Shown piece after piece: positions 15,745 to 25,517 of a DNA stretch of 64,000 bases (the stretch's first letter is position 1; the number at the start of each line of letters is the position of its first letter). A program made the translations under genes and the position numbers. The stretch is taken from NCBI RefSeq assembly GCF_004022465.1, contig NZ_SAVA01000001.1, forward strand, positions 1-64,000, given 5' to 3'. The notes under the pieces were generated by a model. The model saw nothing but the letters and a program-made list of their open reading frames with translations, did no database searches and had not been told where the DNA came from. Source of the DNA: Rhodobacter huangdaonensis. GTDB taxonomy: Bacteria > Pseudomonadota > Alphaproteobacteria > Rhodobacterales > Rhodobacteraceae.

Positions 15745-16743
15745 TCATTCGCCCGCGATCGCCTGCGCGCGGCTCAGCGCCGCCTCGGCGGCGGTCTTGT
15801 CGGTCTGCTCGGCCAGCCATTTCGCCGGCGCCCCGGCGAGCGCGGCGTCCCACTCGGCCTGCGTCGCGGCGTCGAGTTCGGTGAAGGTCACCTTGCCATC
15901 GGCACGGAAGGCCGCCTCGATCTCGGCATCGGTGCCGTCGACCACGGCCGCGATCCATTCCGCCGCGGCGCGCCCCGACATCGCGTCGATCACCGCCCGG
16001 TCGGCCTCGGGCAGGCTCGCATAGGTCGCCTTGTTCATCAGGATCGCCATCGGCGAGGCGGTGAAGCGGGTGTCGGTGACATAGGGCGCCACCTCGTTCA
16101 GCCGGAAGGTGCGATAGGCGTCCATCACCCAGACCGCGCCCTTCACCACGCCGCGCTCGAGGTTCTCATAGACCTGCGGCGCGGGCACCGAGACGCCCGA
16201 GGCGCCGACGAGATCGAAGAGGGTCGAGCCGAATTTCGACGGCGTGCGCAGCTTCAGCCCCTTCAGGTCGGACGGATGCAGCGCCGGCGCCCCGGTCATG
16301 AAGACCCGGTAGCCGGGCGTGGTGAACAGCGCGATCACCTTGTAATCGGCATATTCCTTGCCCAGCAGCCCCTCATCCGCGAGGGTGTCGAGGATCTTCG
16401 CCCCGCCCGACGCGCTTTGCACAAGGCCCGGCAGCTCGACCACGCTGCTCATCGGGAACAGCCCCGGGGTGTAGGTCGGCACCACCAGCGCAACATCGGC
16501 GACGCCCGCCTTCACCAGCTCGGCCTGTGCCGGCGCCGCGCCGAGCATCGCGCCCGGGTAAAGCTTGAAGGCATTGCCCTTCGAGAGCTGCGGATTGATC
16601 CGGTCGATCCAGGCCTGCAGGATTTTCGCCGAATAGAAGCCCTGCGGCGGCTCGTGGCTCGACACCCGCATCTCGCGCGCCTCGGCCATCGGTGCGGCCA
16701 GCACCAGCGCCAGTGCCGCAGTCTTCAGGAACGTGTTGAACAT
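15745..16743 (-). CDS. dctP: TRAP transporter periplasmic substrate-binding protein (DctP family)
   Basis: The protein is 332 residues, starting at ATG 16743 behind GGGAGG. The N-terminal 22 residues form a signal peptide ending PMAEA. The body shows DctP features: LYPGAMLG, VADVALVVPTYTPGLFPM, LKGLKLRTPS, GVVKGAVWVMDAYRTF. It captures the organic-acid substrate in the periplasm and delivers it to the DctQM membrane complex. Gene order dctQ-dctM-dctP followed by the dioxygenase and hydroxylase indicates a single uptake and catabolic unit. The substrate is therefore probably an aryl carboxylate such as a hydroxyphenylpropanoate (inference). Confidence 0.88.
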   Translation of the reverse strand: MFNTFLKTAALALVLAAPMAEAREMRVSSHEPPQGFYSAKILQAWIDRINPQLSKGNAFKLYPGAMLGAAPAQAELVKAGVADVALVVPTYTPGLFPMSSVVELPGLVQSASGGAKILDTLADEGLLGKEYADYKVIALFTTPGYRVFMTGAPALHPSDLKGLKLRTPSKFGSTLFDLVGASGVSVPAPQVYENLERGVVKGAVWVMDAYRTFRLNEVAPYVTDTRFTASPMAILMNKATYASLPEADRAVIDAMSGRAAAEWIAAVVDGTDAEIEAAFRADGKVTFTELDAATQAEWDAALAGAPAKWLAEQTDKTAAEAALSRAQAIAGE

Positions 16744-16771
16744 GGAAATCCCTCCCTTGGATGTCCGGATG

Positions 16772-18073
16772 TCAGATTGCTGCATGGGGAAGCCAGGTCA
16801 CGATCGCGGGCACGGCGATGACGATCGCCACGCGCAGCAGATCGGCCAGCACGAAGGGGGTGACGCCGCGCCACAGGTCCATCATGCTCAGCTCGGGGTT
16901 CGTCGTCTTCAGCACGAAAAGGTTCATCCCCACCGGCGGCGTGATCAGCCCCATCTCGACCACCATCACCGCGAAGATGCCGAACCAGATCAGATCGATC
17001 CCTGCCGCCTGCGCCACCGGCACGAAAAGCGGCACGGTCAGCAGCAGCATCGCCAGGCTGTCCATCAGCGTGCCGAGGCCGAGATAGATCGCCAGCATCA
17101 GCAAGATCACCAGCAGCGGGTGGTCGAGCAGCCCCGAGAACAGCCCGGTGAGCGAGAACGGCAGCCCCGAGAGCGCGAGGAAGAAGTTGAAGAGGTTCGC
17201 CCCGATCAGCACCAGATAGAGCGCGCCGCAGGTCAGCGCGGTGTCCATCGCCGCGTCGAAGAAGCCGCGTGCGCTCAGCCGGCGCGACAGCACGCCATAG
17301 GCCAGCACCACCGCCGCGCCGATCGCCGCGGTCTCGTTCGCAGTGAAGAGGCCGGAATAAAGGCCGCCCATGATCAGCCCGAAGATGCCAAGCGGCGGCA
17401 CCAGCTCGCGCAGCGCCTCGCGCCGCTCGGCGCCGGTCGCGCGCTCCCGGCTGGGCGCCGAGGACAGGCCGAGCCAGATCGGCACCCAGATCGCGAGGCA
17501 ATAGAGCGTGATCGCGACGACGATCGGCCCGGCGGTCGCCAGCAGCAGCGAGCGGATCGACTGCTCGGCGATGAAGGCATAGATCACCAGCACCGTCGAG
17601 GGCGGGATCAGGATGCCGAGCGTGCCGCCCGCCGCGATCGCGCCCGCCGAAAGCGAGGACGAATAGCCCGCGCTGCGCATCTCGGGCAGCGCGATCCGGC
17701 CCATCGTGGCGGTGGTGGCGAGCGACGAGCCCGAGATCATCCCGAAGCCCGCCGAGGCGCCGATCGTGGCCAGCGCCAGCCCGCCGCGGCGGTGCCCGAT
17801 CAGCACCGACATCGAGCGGTAGAGCTTCGACGACAGCCCGCATTGCGCCGCCAGATTGCCCATCAGCACGAACAGCGGCAGCATCGTCAGGGTATAATTC
17901 GTCAGGCTGTCCCAGACCGTGGTGGCGCCGATCGTCATCGCGCCCGAGACGCCGATGATCATCGCCGCGCCGCCAAGCCCGACAAGGCCAAGCGCCACCG
18001 CGACCGGCACCTCGAGGAAGATCATCACGATCGCGGCGAGAAAGCCGAGCCCGCCCAGCACCAGCCCGCTCAT
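16772..18073 (-). CDS. dctM: TRAP transporter large permease (DctM family)
   Basis: This is a 433-residue hydrophobic protein of about 12 membrane segments starting MSGLVLGGLGFLAAIVMIF. The start at 18073 overlaps the dctQ stop (ATGA). Typical DctM segments are GMISGSSLATTATMG, PEMRSAGYSSSLSAGAIAAGGTLGILIPPS and LGTLMDSLAMLLLTVPLF. It is the Na+-coupled translocation subunit. The length is normal and no frame disruption was seen. Confidence 0.9.
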   Translation of the reverse strand: MSGLVLGGLGFLAAIVMIFLEVPVAVALGLVGLGGAAMIIGVSGAMTIGATTVWDSLTNYTLTMLPLFVLMGNLAAQCGLSSKLYRSMSVLIGHRRGGLALATIGASAGFGMISGSSLATTATMGRIALPEMRSAGYSSSLSAGAIAAGGTLGILIPPSTVLVIYAFIAEQSIRSLLLATAGPIVVAITLYCLAIWVPIWLGLSSAPSRERATGAERREALRELVPPLGIFGLIMGGLYSGLFTANETAAIGAAVVLAYGVLSRRLSARGFFDAAMDTALTCGALYLVLIGANLFNFFLALSGLPFSLTGLFSGLLDHPLLVILLMLAIYLGLGTLMDSLAMLLLTVPLFVPVAQAAGIDLIWFGIFAVMVVEMGLITPPVGMNLFVLKTTNPELSMMDLWRGVTPFVLADLLRVAIVIAVPAIVTWLPHAAI

Positions 18074-18552
18074 GCCGCGGCCCCCCGGCGCCATTCCAGC
18101 CAGACCCCGACACCGGCGGCGAACAGCGCCGCCGCCAGCGTCACCGCGACGACCGAGAGCATCGCCGGCATCGGCAGGCCCAGATCGGCCGAGGTCTCGG
18201 GCGAGCCGAGCTTCGAGACTGCATTGGCGCCGACGATCCACACCATCAGCCCGGCAAAGACCAGCGAGGCCACCGCGCCGAGCCGGCCGAGCGGGCGTAG
18301 GAACAGCGTCGGCATCAGCTCGGACAGCAGTTTCGCGGTGACATGGCTGCGCAGCGCATAGCACACCGGCATCGACAGCAGCGCCCCGAAGCCGATCGAA
18401 TAGGAGGTCAGCTCGATCGCGCCGCGGACGTTGATGCCGCCCAGCTTGCGCAAGATCACATCGGCCACGGTGACCCCGGTGCCAAGCAGGAAACAGCCTG
18501 CCGCCGCGCTGAGAAGCGCCACGGAAATCAATGGATTGGTCTTGCGCACCAT
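18070..18552 (-). CDS. dctQ: TRAP transporter small permease (DctQ family)
   Basis: This 160-residue protein has four predicted membrane segments (SVALLSAAAGCFLLGTGVTV, ELTSYSIGFGALLSMPVCYA and two more). The start at MVRKTNPLIS (ATG 18552) was chosen because GGGAGGG lies 7 bp upstream; an in-frame upstream ATG would add 34 unconvincing residues. It is the first gene of the leftward uptake and meta-cleavage operon. DctQ joins DctM in the membrane and contacts the binding protein. Confidence 0.85.
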   Translation of the reverse strand: MVRKTNPLISVALLSAAAGCFLLGTGVTVADVILRKLGGINVRGAIELTSYSIGFGALLSMPVCYALRSHVTAKLLSELMPTLFLRPLGRLGAVASLVFAGLMVWIVGANAVSKLGSPETSADLGLPMPAMLSVVAVTLAAALFAAGVGVWLEWRRGAAA

Positions 18553-18966
18553 GCCCCGCGCCCTCCCAAGCGCCGCGCCGCCGCACTGTCGCGGCGCGCT
18601 CGTCCCGATGTCTTTGCAGGTGGCCGCCAGTTCTCCCAAACCGCAGGCCATCACTCCCGCCTCCGAGATAGCGGAGGCATGGCGCGGAAACGAAGCCTGA
18701 TGCCGGAAGTGTCCGCCTGACGGACACGGCGGCGCGGCGCGCCACCGCCCCGGCCTCTCAGCCCCGCGGCACTGCCGAGTCGCAGCGGCCGCTCCGCGGC
18801 CGCCACGAGCACGCTCTGCCGCGGTCCCCGCGCGACGATGGCGCCGGTTTGTTCGCCATCCGCACGAAAATTTTCAGAATACGAACAAATATCGCAATGC
18901 GCACGAAAGGGCTTCGCCGGGCGGCCGGTCCGCGCCTAGGCTCGCCCGATCCAATCGGAGGAGACC
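18553..18966. promoter_or_regulatory. Divergent control region between dctQ and pcaI
   Basis: These 414 bp carry no gene. Near dctQ there is a perfect inverted repeat GTGTCCG-N5-CGGACAC (18709-18727). Near pcaI there is an AT-richer stretch with TTTGTTCG (18848-18855) and its inverse CGAACAAA (18882-18889). A direct repeat CGCACGAAA lies at 18861-18869 and 18900-18908. The latter cluster resembles IclR-type operators of pca genes in layout. The middle is GC-rich with short inverted repeats and no recognisable ORF. Confidence 0.55.
18709..18727. promoter_or_regulatory. Perfect inverted repeat TGTCCG-N5-CGGACA, copy 1
   Basis: Seven-base arms GTGTCCG and CGGACAC are separated by CCTGA. The same TGTCCG-N5-CGGACA pattern recurs at 34734-34752. 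It lies 157 bp upstream of the dctQ start. Confidence 0.6.
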
Positions 18967-19701
18967 ATGGACAAACGCATCGCGACACTGGCCGAGGCGG
19001 TGGCGGGCATCGAGGACGGGGCGACGGTGATGATCGGCGGCTTCGGCGGCTCGGGCGCGCCGATCGAGCTCATTCACGCGCTGATCGACCGCTTCATCGC
19101 CACCGGCCACCCGAAGAACCTGACCGTCGTCAACAACAACGCCGGCAACGGCCATGTCGGGCTTGCGGCGCTGATCGAACAGGGGATGGTGGCGAAGCTG
19201 ATCTGCTCCTTCCCGCGCTCGGCCGACCCGAAGGTATTCACCGAGCTTTACCTCGCCGGGCAGATCGAGCTGGAACTGGTGCCGCAGGGCACCTTGGCCG
19301 AACGCATCCGCGCCGGCGGCGCCGGCATCCCGGCCTTCTACACGCCGACGAGCTATGGCACCGATCTGGCGCAGGGCAAGCCGGTCGAGGAGTTCGACGG
19401 CCGGCCTTACGTGCGCGAACGCTGGCTCAAGGCCGATGTCGCGCTGATCAAGGCGGAACTCGGCGACCATTATGGCAACCTGACCTACCGGATGGCGGCA
19501 CGCAACTTCAACCCGCTGATGGCGATGGCCGCCGCGCGCACCATCGCGCAGGTCAGCCGCGCCGTCGCGCCGGGCGGGATCGACCCCGAGCAGGTGATCA
19601 CCCCGGGCATCTTCGTGCAGGGCCTCGTCGAGGTGCCCGCGCCCGCGCAGGAAGAGGTTCTGAACCGCGCCAATGCCCATTACCCGGAGGTGACAGAATG
19701 A
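18967..19701 (+). CDS. pcaI: 3-oxoadipate CoA-transferase subunit alpha
   Basis: This 244-residue CoA-transferase subunit has MIGGFGGSGAPIELIHALID and the subunit-A glycine-rich motif, then SFPRSADPKVFTELYLAGQIELELVPQGTLAERIRAGGAGIPAFYTP. The start ATG at 18967 has GGAGGAGACC upstream. PcaI with PcaJ moves CoA from succinyl-CoA to 3-oxoadipate. The stop overlaps the pcaJ start. The pairing with a thiolase makes 3-oxoadipate more likely than acetoacetate as substrate. Confidence 0.93.
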   Translation: MDKRIATLAEAVAGIEDGATVMIGGFGGSGAPIELIHALIDRFIATGHPKNLTVVNNNAGNGHVGLAALIEQGMVAKLICSFPRSADPKVFTELYLAGQIELELVPQGTLAERIRAGGAGIPAFYTPTSYGTDLAQGKPVEEFDGRPYVRERWLKADVALIKAELGDHYGNLTYRMAARNFNPLMAMAAARTIAQVSRAVAPGGIDPEQVITPGIFVQGLVEVPAPAQEEVLNRANAHYPEVTE

Positions 19702-20369
19702 CCGCGAAACTCTCGAACGCGCAGATCGCCTGGCGCGCGGCGCAGGACATCGCCGATGGTGCCTATGTCAACCTCGGCATCGGCTTCCCCGAGATGGTGG
19801 CGAAGTTCCAGCCGCCCGGCCGCGAGGCGGTGTTCCATACCGAGAACGGCGTGCTCGGCTTCGGCGCGGCACCCGCGCCCGGCGCGGAGGACTGGGATCT
19901 GATCAACGCCGGCAAGAAGGCGATCACGCTGAAGCCCGGCGCCGCCTTCTTCCACCATGCCGACAGCTTCGCGATGGTGCGCGGCGGCCATCTCGACGTG
20001 GCGATCCTCGGCGCCTATCAGGTGGCCGAGACCGGCGATCTGGCGAACTGGTCAACCGGGCCGAAGGGCGTGCCCGCCGTCGGCGGCGCGATGGATCTCG
20101 TGCATGGCGCGAAGCGCGTCGCCGTCATCACCGACCACGTCACCAAGGACGGCAAGCCGAAGCTGCTTCAGGCCTGCACCCTGCCGCTGACCGGGGTGGG
20201 CTGCGTCACCCGGGTCTACACCAGCCTTGCGGTGATCGACATCGAGGACGGCCATTTCGTGCTGCGCGAGAAGCTGCCCGCGCTTTCCTTCGATGACCTT
20301 CAGGCCGTCACCGGCGCCACGCTGCACCTTGACGGCGCGGTCGCCGACCTCATCACTCCGGAGCTCTGA
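19698..20369 (+). CDS. pcaJ: 3-oxoadipate CoA-transferase subunit beta
   Basis: The protein is 223 residues. The subunit-B signature is NLGIGFPEMVAKF followed by HTENGVLGFGAAP, where Glu in ENG is the catalytic residue that forms the enzyme-CoA thioester. Later segments GGHLDVAILGAYQV and MDLVHGAKRVAVITDH fit the family. It is translationally coupled to pcaI by an ATGA overlap and followed by pcaF with one base between stop and start. Confidence 0.93.
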   Translation: MTAKLSNAQIAWRAAQDIADGAYVNLGIGFPEMVAKFQPPGREAVFHTENGVLGFGAAPAPGAEDWDLINAGKKAITLKPGAAFFHHADSFAMVRGGHLDVAILGAYQVAETGDLANWSTGPKGVPAVGGAMDLVHGAKRVAVITDHVTKDGKPKLLQACTLPLTGVGCVTRVYTSLAVIDIEDGHFVLREKLPALSFDDLQAVTGATLHLDGAVADLITPEL

Positions 20370-20370
20370 G

Positions 20371-21573
<1,203 letters not shown>

Positions 21574-21580
21574 GGCCCCA

Positions 21581-21617
21581 AAAGAAAACGGCCGGCCCCG
21601 GGACGAGGGGCCGGCCG
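21581..21617 (-). terminator. Rho-independent terminator of the cytochrome gene
   Basis: A perfect 11-bp stem (21589-21599 with 21607-21617) lies between two converging genes. Read on the minus strand it is followed by TTTTCTTTT, so it ends the leftward cytochrome transcript. It may also limit pcaF transcription. Confidence 0.8.
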
Positions 21618-21642
21618 CGGACGCAGGACGCGGAATGTGGGA

Positions 21643-23727
21643 TCAGTAGCGCGCGTCCTTCGGTTTCGGGTCTTTCGGCCAGTCCTTCACCTTGTCGGGG
21701 AAGTCGGGCCGCGGCATGTGGGAGAAGTATTCCGCCACGTCGATCGCGTCCTGATCCGACAGCCCCCCCTGCCCGAGCGGGAACTTTCCATGCGCCGCGA
21801 TCGGCATGTTCTGCTTGACGAAGGCGGCGGCGGTGAAGGTGCGGGCCATGCCGGCGCCGATGTTGAACGAATGATCGCCCCAGAGCGGCGGGTAGACCAT
21901 GCGCCCGGCGGCATCGGTCAGCCCCTCGCCATTCTCGCCATGGCAGGCGGCGCATTGCTCGGCATAGATCGTCTTGCCCCGCACCGGATCGGGGATCAGC
22001 GAGGTATCGACCTTGCCCACGCCGCGGCCCTCGACCTTGTCCTCGGGCTTGGTCTCGCCCTTCATCCAGTCGAAATAGGCCAGCATCGCCTTCATGTCGG
22101 GGCTGTCCTTCGCCAGCGGCTTGCCGTTCATCGAGCGGCGGAAGCAGCCGTTGATGCGGTCCTCCATGTCGATCACCTTGCCCGCCCGCTTCTGGTAGGA
22201 GGGGAAGAAGGCGGTGATGCCGACATAGGGCGAGCCGTTCGCCACCGTGCCCGCATTCAGGTGGCACGAGGTGCAGTTCAGCGCGTCGCCGACATGCTCG
22301 GGCAGCAGGTCGCGGGTCTCGGCATTCAGCCGCATGCCGCGCACCAGTTGCTCGGCGTTCGGCGCGCCGAGCATCGCGGCGAGCCGCGGCGTCTCGAAGG
22401 TCGAGCTGTCGACCGCGGGGCCGATCGCCGCACGGGCCTTGGCCACCGCCTCGGGCGTCACCGGCGCGGCGCCCGCACCGAAGTTCTCGCGCACGAAGCT
22501 GAGGATCTGCGCGATCTCGTCATCGCCGAGCTTGGCAAAGCCCGGCATGTGGAAGGCGCGCGGATGGGCCGCGGTCATCGCGCTTTGCCCGCCGGTCAGG
22601 GTGATGTGAATGAGCGTCGCGGGATCGTCGGCCGCGATCGTGTGGTTGCCGCCGAAGGGCGGGAAGACGCCGGGCACGCCCTCGCCGTTCGGGCGGTGGC
22701 AATCCGAGCAGAACTGCGCATAGCCAAGCCCGCCCGGCGTGGTCCAGGTGGTCTCGGGCACCAGCGCGGCCACCACGTCGGCGGGGCTTGCCGGCTGCTC
22801 CGGCCGGTCGGCGGGCAGCGATTTCATGTAGACCGCCATCGCCGTCAGATCGAGATCCGAGAAATGCTGCGTCGAATGCGAGATCACGTCGACCATGCTG
22901 CCCGAGACGGTGGCAAAGCGGTTCTGCCCGGTCTTCAGCAGGCGCACCATGTCGGAGACGGTCCACAGGTTGCGCAGGTTGACGGCGTTCCAGTTCTCGA
23001 CCTGCGCACCCGACAGGAACTTGTCGCCATGCGGCCCGGTGCCGTCCATGGTGACCTCCTGGAAGCCGATGCCGCGGGGCGTGTGGCAGGCGCCGCAATG
23101 GCCGAGGCTCTGCACCAGATAGGCGCCACGGTTCCACACCGCATCCTTCGTCGGATCGGGGCTGAAGGGGGCGCTTTGCAGGAAGGCGGTGTTCCAGTAG
23201 GCCATGCCCCAGCGCTGGTTGAACGGGAAGCCGAGGTTGGTTTCGGGCGTCACCTGTTTCACCGGCGCAAGGCCCTGGCTGAGATAGGCCCAGAGCGCGC
23301 CCATATCCGCCTCGGTCATCTTCGCATAGGAGGGATAGGGCATCGCCGGATAGAGGTGACGGCCATCCGCCGCCACGCCCTTGCGCATCGCGCGGTCGAA
23401 CGCGGCATAGCTCCAGCCGCCGATGCCGGTCTCGGGATCGGGGGTGATGTTGGTCGAGTAGATCGTGCCCATCGGGCTTTCGAGGGCAAGGCCCCCCGCC
23501 ATCTCCACCCCGTCCTTCGCGGTGTGGCAGGCGACGCAATCGCCAAGCTCGGCGATGTAGCGGCCGCGCGCGATCAGATCCGCGCTTGCCGCGCCGGTGA
23601 AGCCGGGCGTCACCGCCTCGAGTGCCGGCGGCCGGGCGAGGAACAGCGCCGTCCCCCCGGCCAGCACCGCAACCACCCCGACGGCGGCTGCATATTTGCC
23701 CTTGCGACTTTTCTTATCCGTAGCCAT
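21643..23727 (-). CDS. Membrane-anchored five-haem cytochrome c, apparent fusion of a tri-haem dehydrogenase cytochrome and a TsdA-like di-haem domain
   Basis: This is a 694-residue protein from ATG 23727 (GGAAGTG upstream). Residues 12-31 are a single hydrophobic anchor, so the body is periplasmic. Five CxxCH haem sites are present: CVACH 64, CGACH 211, CSDCH 340, CTSCH 485 and CAACH 592. Residues 50-420 resemble the tri-haem subunit of membrane alcohol/gluconate dehydrogenases. Residues 450-690 resemble thiosulfate dehydrogenase (TsdA), including DRINGCFRRSMNGKPL, where Cys528 sits where TsdA has its unusual Cys haem ligand. It may carry electrons from a periplasmic dehydrogenase or oxidise a sulfur compound. 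No dehydrogenase partner lies beside it. Confidence 0.78.
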   Translation of the reverse strand: MATDKKSRKGKYAAAVGVVAVLAGGTALFLARPPALEAVTPGFTGAASADLIARGRYIAELGDCVACHTAKDGVEMAGGLALESPMGTIYSTNITPDPETGIGGWSYAAFDRAMRKGVAADGRHLYPAMPYPSYAKMTEADMGALWAYLSQGLAPVKQVTPETNLGFPFNQRWGMAYWNTAFLQSAPFSPDPTKDAVWNRGAYLVQSLGHCGACHTPRGIGFQEVTMDGTGPHGDKFLSGAQVENWNAVNLRNLWTVSDMVRLLKTGQNRFATVSGSMVDVISHSTQHFSDLDLTAMAVYMKSLPADRPEQPASPADVVAALVPETTWTTPGGLGYAQFCSDCHRPNGEGVPGVFPPFGGNHTIAADDPATLIHITLTGGQSAMTAAHPRAFHMPGFAKLGDDEIAQILSFVRENFGAGAAPVTPEAVAKARAAIGPAVDSSTFETPRLAAMLGAPNAEQLVRGMRLNAETRDLLPEHVGDALNCTSCHLNAGTVANGSPYVGITAFFPSYQKRAGKVIDMEDRINGCFRRSMNGKPLAKDSPDMKAMLAYFDWMKGETKPEDKVEGRGVGKVDTSLIPDPVRGKTIYAEQCAACHGENGEGLTDAAGRMVYPPLWGDHSFNIGAGMARTFTAAAFVKQNMPIAAHGKFPLGQGGLSDQDAIDVAEYFSHMPRPDFPDKVKDWPKDPKPKDARY

Positions 23728-24075
23728 GGCGATCACTTCCACTCTTCTGCGCTTGCCCGAGGCTAGAAAGAGCCCCCCTTGCGAGCAATCCGGGGTTAGC
23801 CCGCAGCCTCTAGGGGTTTACCCGAGGGGGAAGCATGCGGGCGTCAGGGAAAGGCGCTGGCGCCCAGCCGTAATACTGCGCTCAATTAATTGATAATACA
23901 ATGAATTTATGAAGTTCAGCCGGCCCCGGGTCGCCTGCCCGCCGCAGCCCCGCTTCCGGGCGCGGCACAATGCCACGGGCGCCGCCCCGGTGGATGCGAA
24001 AAGGCCCGCGCGACACCTTGCGGCATGACGCGGGCCCGAGGTGGCCACGGGGCGCCCTGCCCCGCCGCCAGGGGA
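23728..24075. promoter_or_regulatory. Intergenic region upstream of the five-haem cytochrome
   Basis: These 348 bp contain no convincing gene. An AT-rich segment (about 23880-23911) holds a perfect 12-bp palindrome TCAATTAATTGA at 23882-23893, roughly 155 bp before the cytochrome start on the minus strand. It is a candidate promoter or operator. The distal part contains the terminator of the aldehyde dehydrogenase gene. Confidence 0.4.
23997..24036 (-). terminator. Rho-independent terminator of the polyamine-uptake operon
   Basis: An 8-bp perfect stem GGCCCGCG / CGCGGGCC (24003-24010 with 24029-24036) is followed on the minus strand by TTTT. It lies 40 bp after the stop of the leftward aldehyde dehydrogenase gene. 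Confidence 0.75.
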
Positions 24076-25500
24076 TCAGAGCGCGATCATCACATGCCGC
24101 ACGACCGAGTAATCCTCGAGCGCATAGATCGACATGTCCTTGCCATAGCCCGACTGCTTCAGCCCGCCATGCGGCATCTCGTTGGTCAGCATGAAGTGGG
24201 TGTTCACCCAGGTGCAGCCGTATTGCAGCCGCGAGGCGACCGAGAGGCCCTTGCTCACGTCCTTGGTCCAGACCGACGACGCCAGACCATAGTCCGAGTC
24301 ATTCGCCCAGCCGATCGCCTGTTCCGGCTCGTCGAAGCGGGTGACCGAGACCACCGGGCCGAAGACCTCGCGCCGGACGATCTCGTCCGACTGCAGCGCG
24401 CCCGCGATCACGGTGGGCTTGTAGAAGAAGCCCTTGCCCGCGGGGATCTCGCCGCCGGTCGCGACCTCGATGTGGTTTTGCTCGCGGGCGCGGGCGACGA
24501 AGGAAGCGACGCGGTCGCGCTGGCGCGGCGAAATCAGCGGCCCCATCTCGTTCAGGCTGTCGTCCTCGTTGCCGAAGCCGATGGTCGAGACCGCCGCGGC
24601 CAGTTCCGCCACGAACTTCTCGTAGACCCCGGATTGCGCATAGATCCGGCAGGCCGCGGTGCAGTCCTGCCCGGCATTGTAATAGCCGAAGGCGCGCAGC
24701 CCGGCGACGGCGGCCTCGATGTCGGCATCGTCGAACAGGATCACCGGCGCTTTGCCGCCCAGTTCCAGATGGGTGCGCTTGATCGTGCGGGTCGCGGCCT
24801 CGAGCATCTTGCGCCCGGTCGCGATGTCGCCGGTGAGCGAGATCATCGCCACCTTCGGGTGGTTGATCAACGCCGACCCCACCGTCTCGCCACGGCCAAG
24901 GACGATGTTGACCACCCCCTCGGGCAGCACCTCGGCGAAGATCCGCGCCATCGCGAGCGCCGTGAGCGGCGTCTGTTCCGAGGGCTTGAAGACCACGGTG
25001 TTGCCCGCCACGATCGCCGGCGCGATCTTCCACGCCATCATCATCAGCGGATAGTTCCACGGCGCGATCGAGGCGACGACGCCGATCGGGTCGCGCCGGA
25101 TCATCGAGGTGTGGCCCGGCAGATATTCGCCCGCCACCGGCCCGTGCATGGTGCGCACGGCGCCCGCGAAGAAGCGGAAGCAGTCGATGATCGCCGGCAG
25201 CTCATCGCCAAGCGCCATGTGGCCCGGCTTGCCGCAATTGAGCGCCTCGAGCCCCGCGAGCGTCGCCGCCTCGGCCTCGATCTTCTCGGCGATCTTCAGC
25301 AGATAGCCCGAGCGGGCGGCCGGCGTGGTGCGCGACCAGGTGGTGAAGGCCGTCGTCGCGGCTGTCACCGCCGCCTCGACCTGCGCCAGCGAGGCCTCGG
25401 GAAGGGTGACGATCACCTCGCCGGTGCGGGGGTTGAGGATCTGTTCCTCGGTCTCGGTGCCCGAAACGAGGTCGGCGCCGATCAGCATCTGCGTTTGCAT
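24076..25500 (-). CDS. Aminobutyraldehyde-type aldehyde dehydrogenase
   Basis: The NAD-dependent aldehyde dehydrogenase is 474 residues. ASIAPWNYPLMMMAWK, HLELGGKAP (Glu general base), GQDCTAACR (catalytic Cys) and EVFGPVVSVTRF are all present. ATG 25500 was chosen for the GGGAG 7 bp upstream; an in-frame ATG at 25521 overlapping the permease stop would add seven residues. It is the last gene of a putrescine/spermidine-type ABC operon, which points to oxidation of 4-aminobutyraldehyde or a similar aminoaldehyde made from the imported amine. Family resemblance is to PatD. No transaminase or amine oxidase gene was seen nearby. Confidence 0.85.
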   Translation of the reverse strand: MQTQMLIGADLVSGTETEEQILNPRTGEVIVTLPEASLAQVEAAVTAATTAFTTWSRTTPAARSGYLLKIAEKIEAEAATLAGLEALNCGKPGHMALGDELPAIIDCFRFFAGAVRTMHGPVAGEYLPGHTSMIRRDPIGVVASIAPWNYPLMMMAWKIAPAIVAGNTVVFKPSEQTPLTALAMARIFAEVLPEGVVNIVLGRGETVGSALINHPKVAMISLTGDIATGRKMLEAATRTIKRTHLELGGKAPVILFDDADIEAAVAGLRAFGYYNAGQDCTAACRIYAQSGVYEKFVAELAAAVSTIGFGNEDDSLNEMGPLISPRQRDRVASFVARAREQNHIEVATGGEIPAGKGFFYKPTVIAGALQSDEIVRREVFGPVVSVTRFDEPEQAIGWANDSDYGLASSVWTKDVSKGLSVASRLQYGCTWVNTHFMLTNEMPHGGLKQSGYGKDMSIYALEDYSVVRHVMIAL

Positions 25501-25517
25501 GGAGGTCTCCCAGTCAG

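Noticed and set aside
18553..18966. A sigma-54 (-24/-12) promoter for dctQ
   Set aside because: A TGGC...TGCA match exists but the GG-to-GC spacing is 9 rather than the required 10 bases. No sigma-54-type activator with a GAFTGA motif is present.
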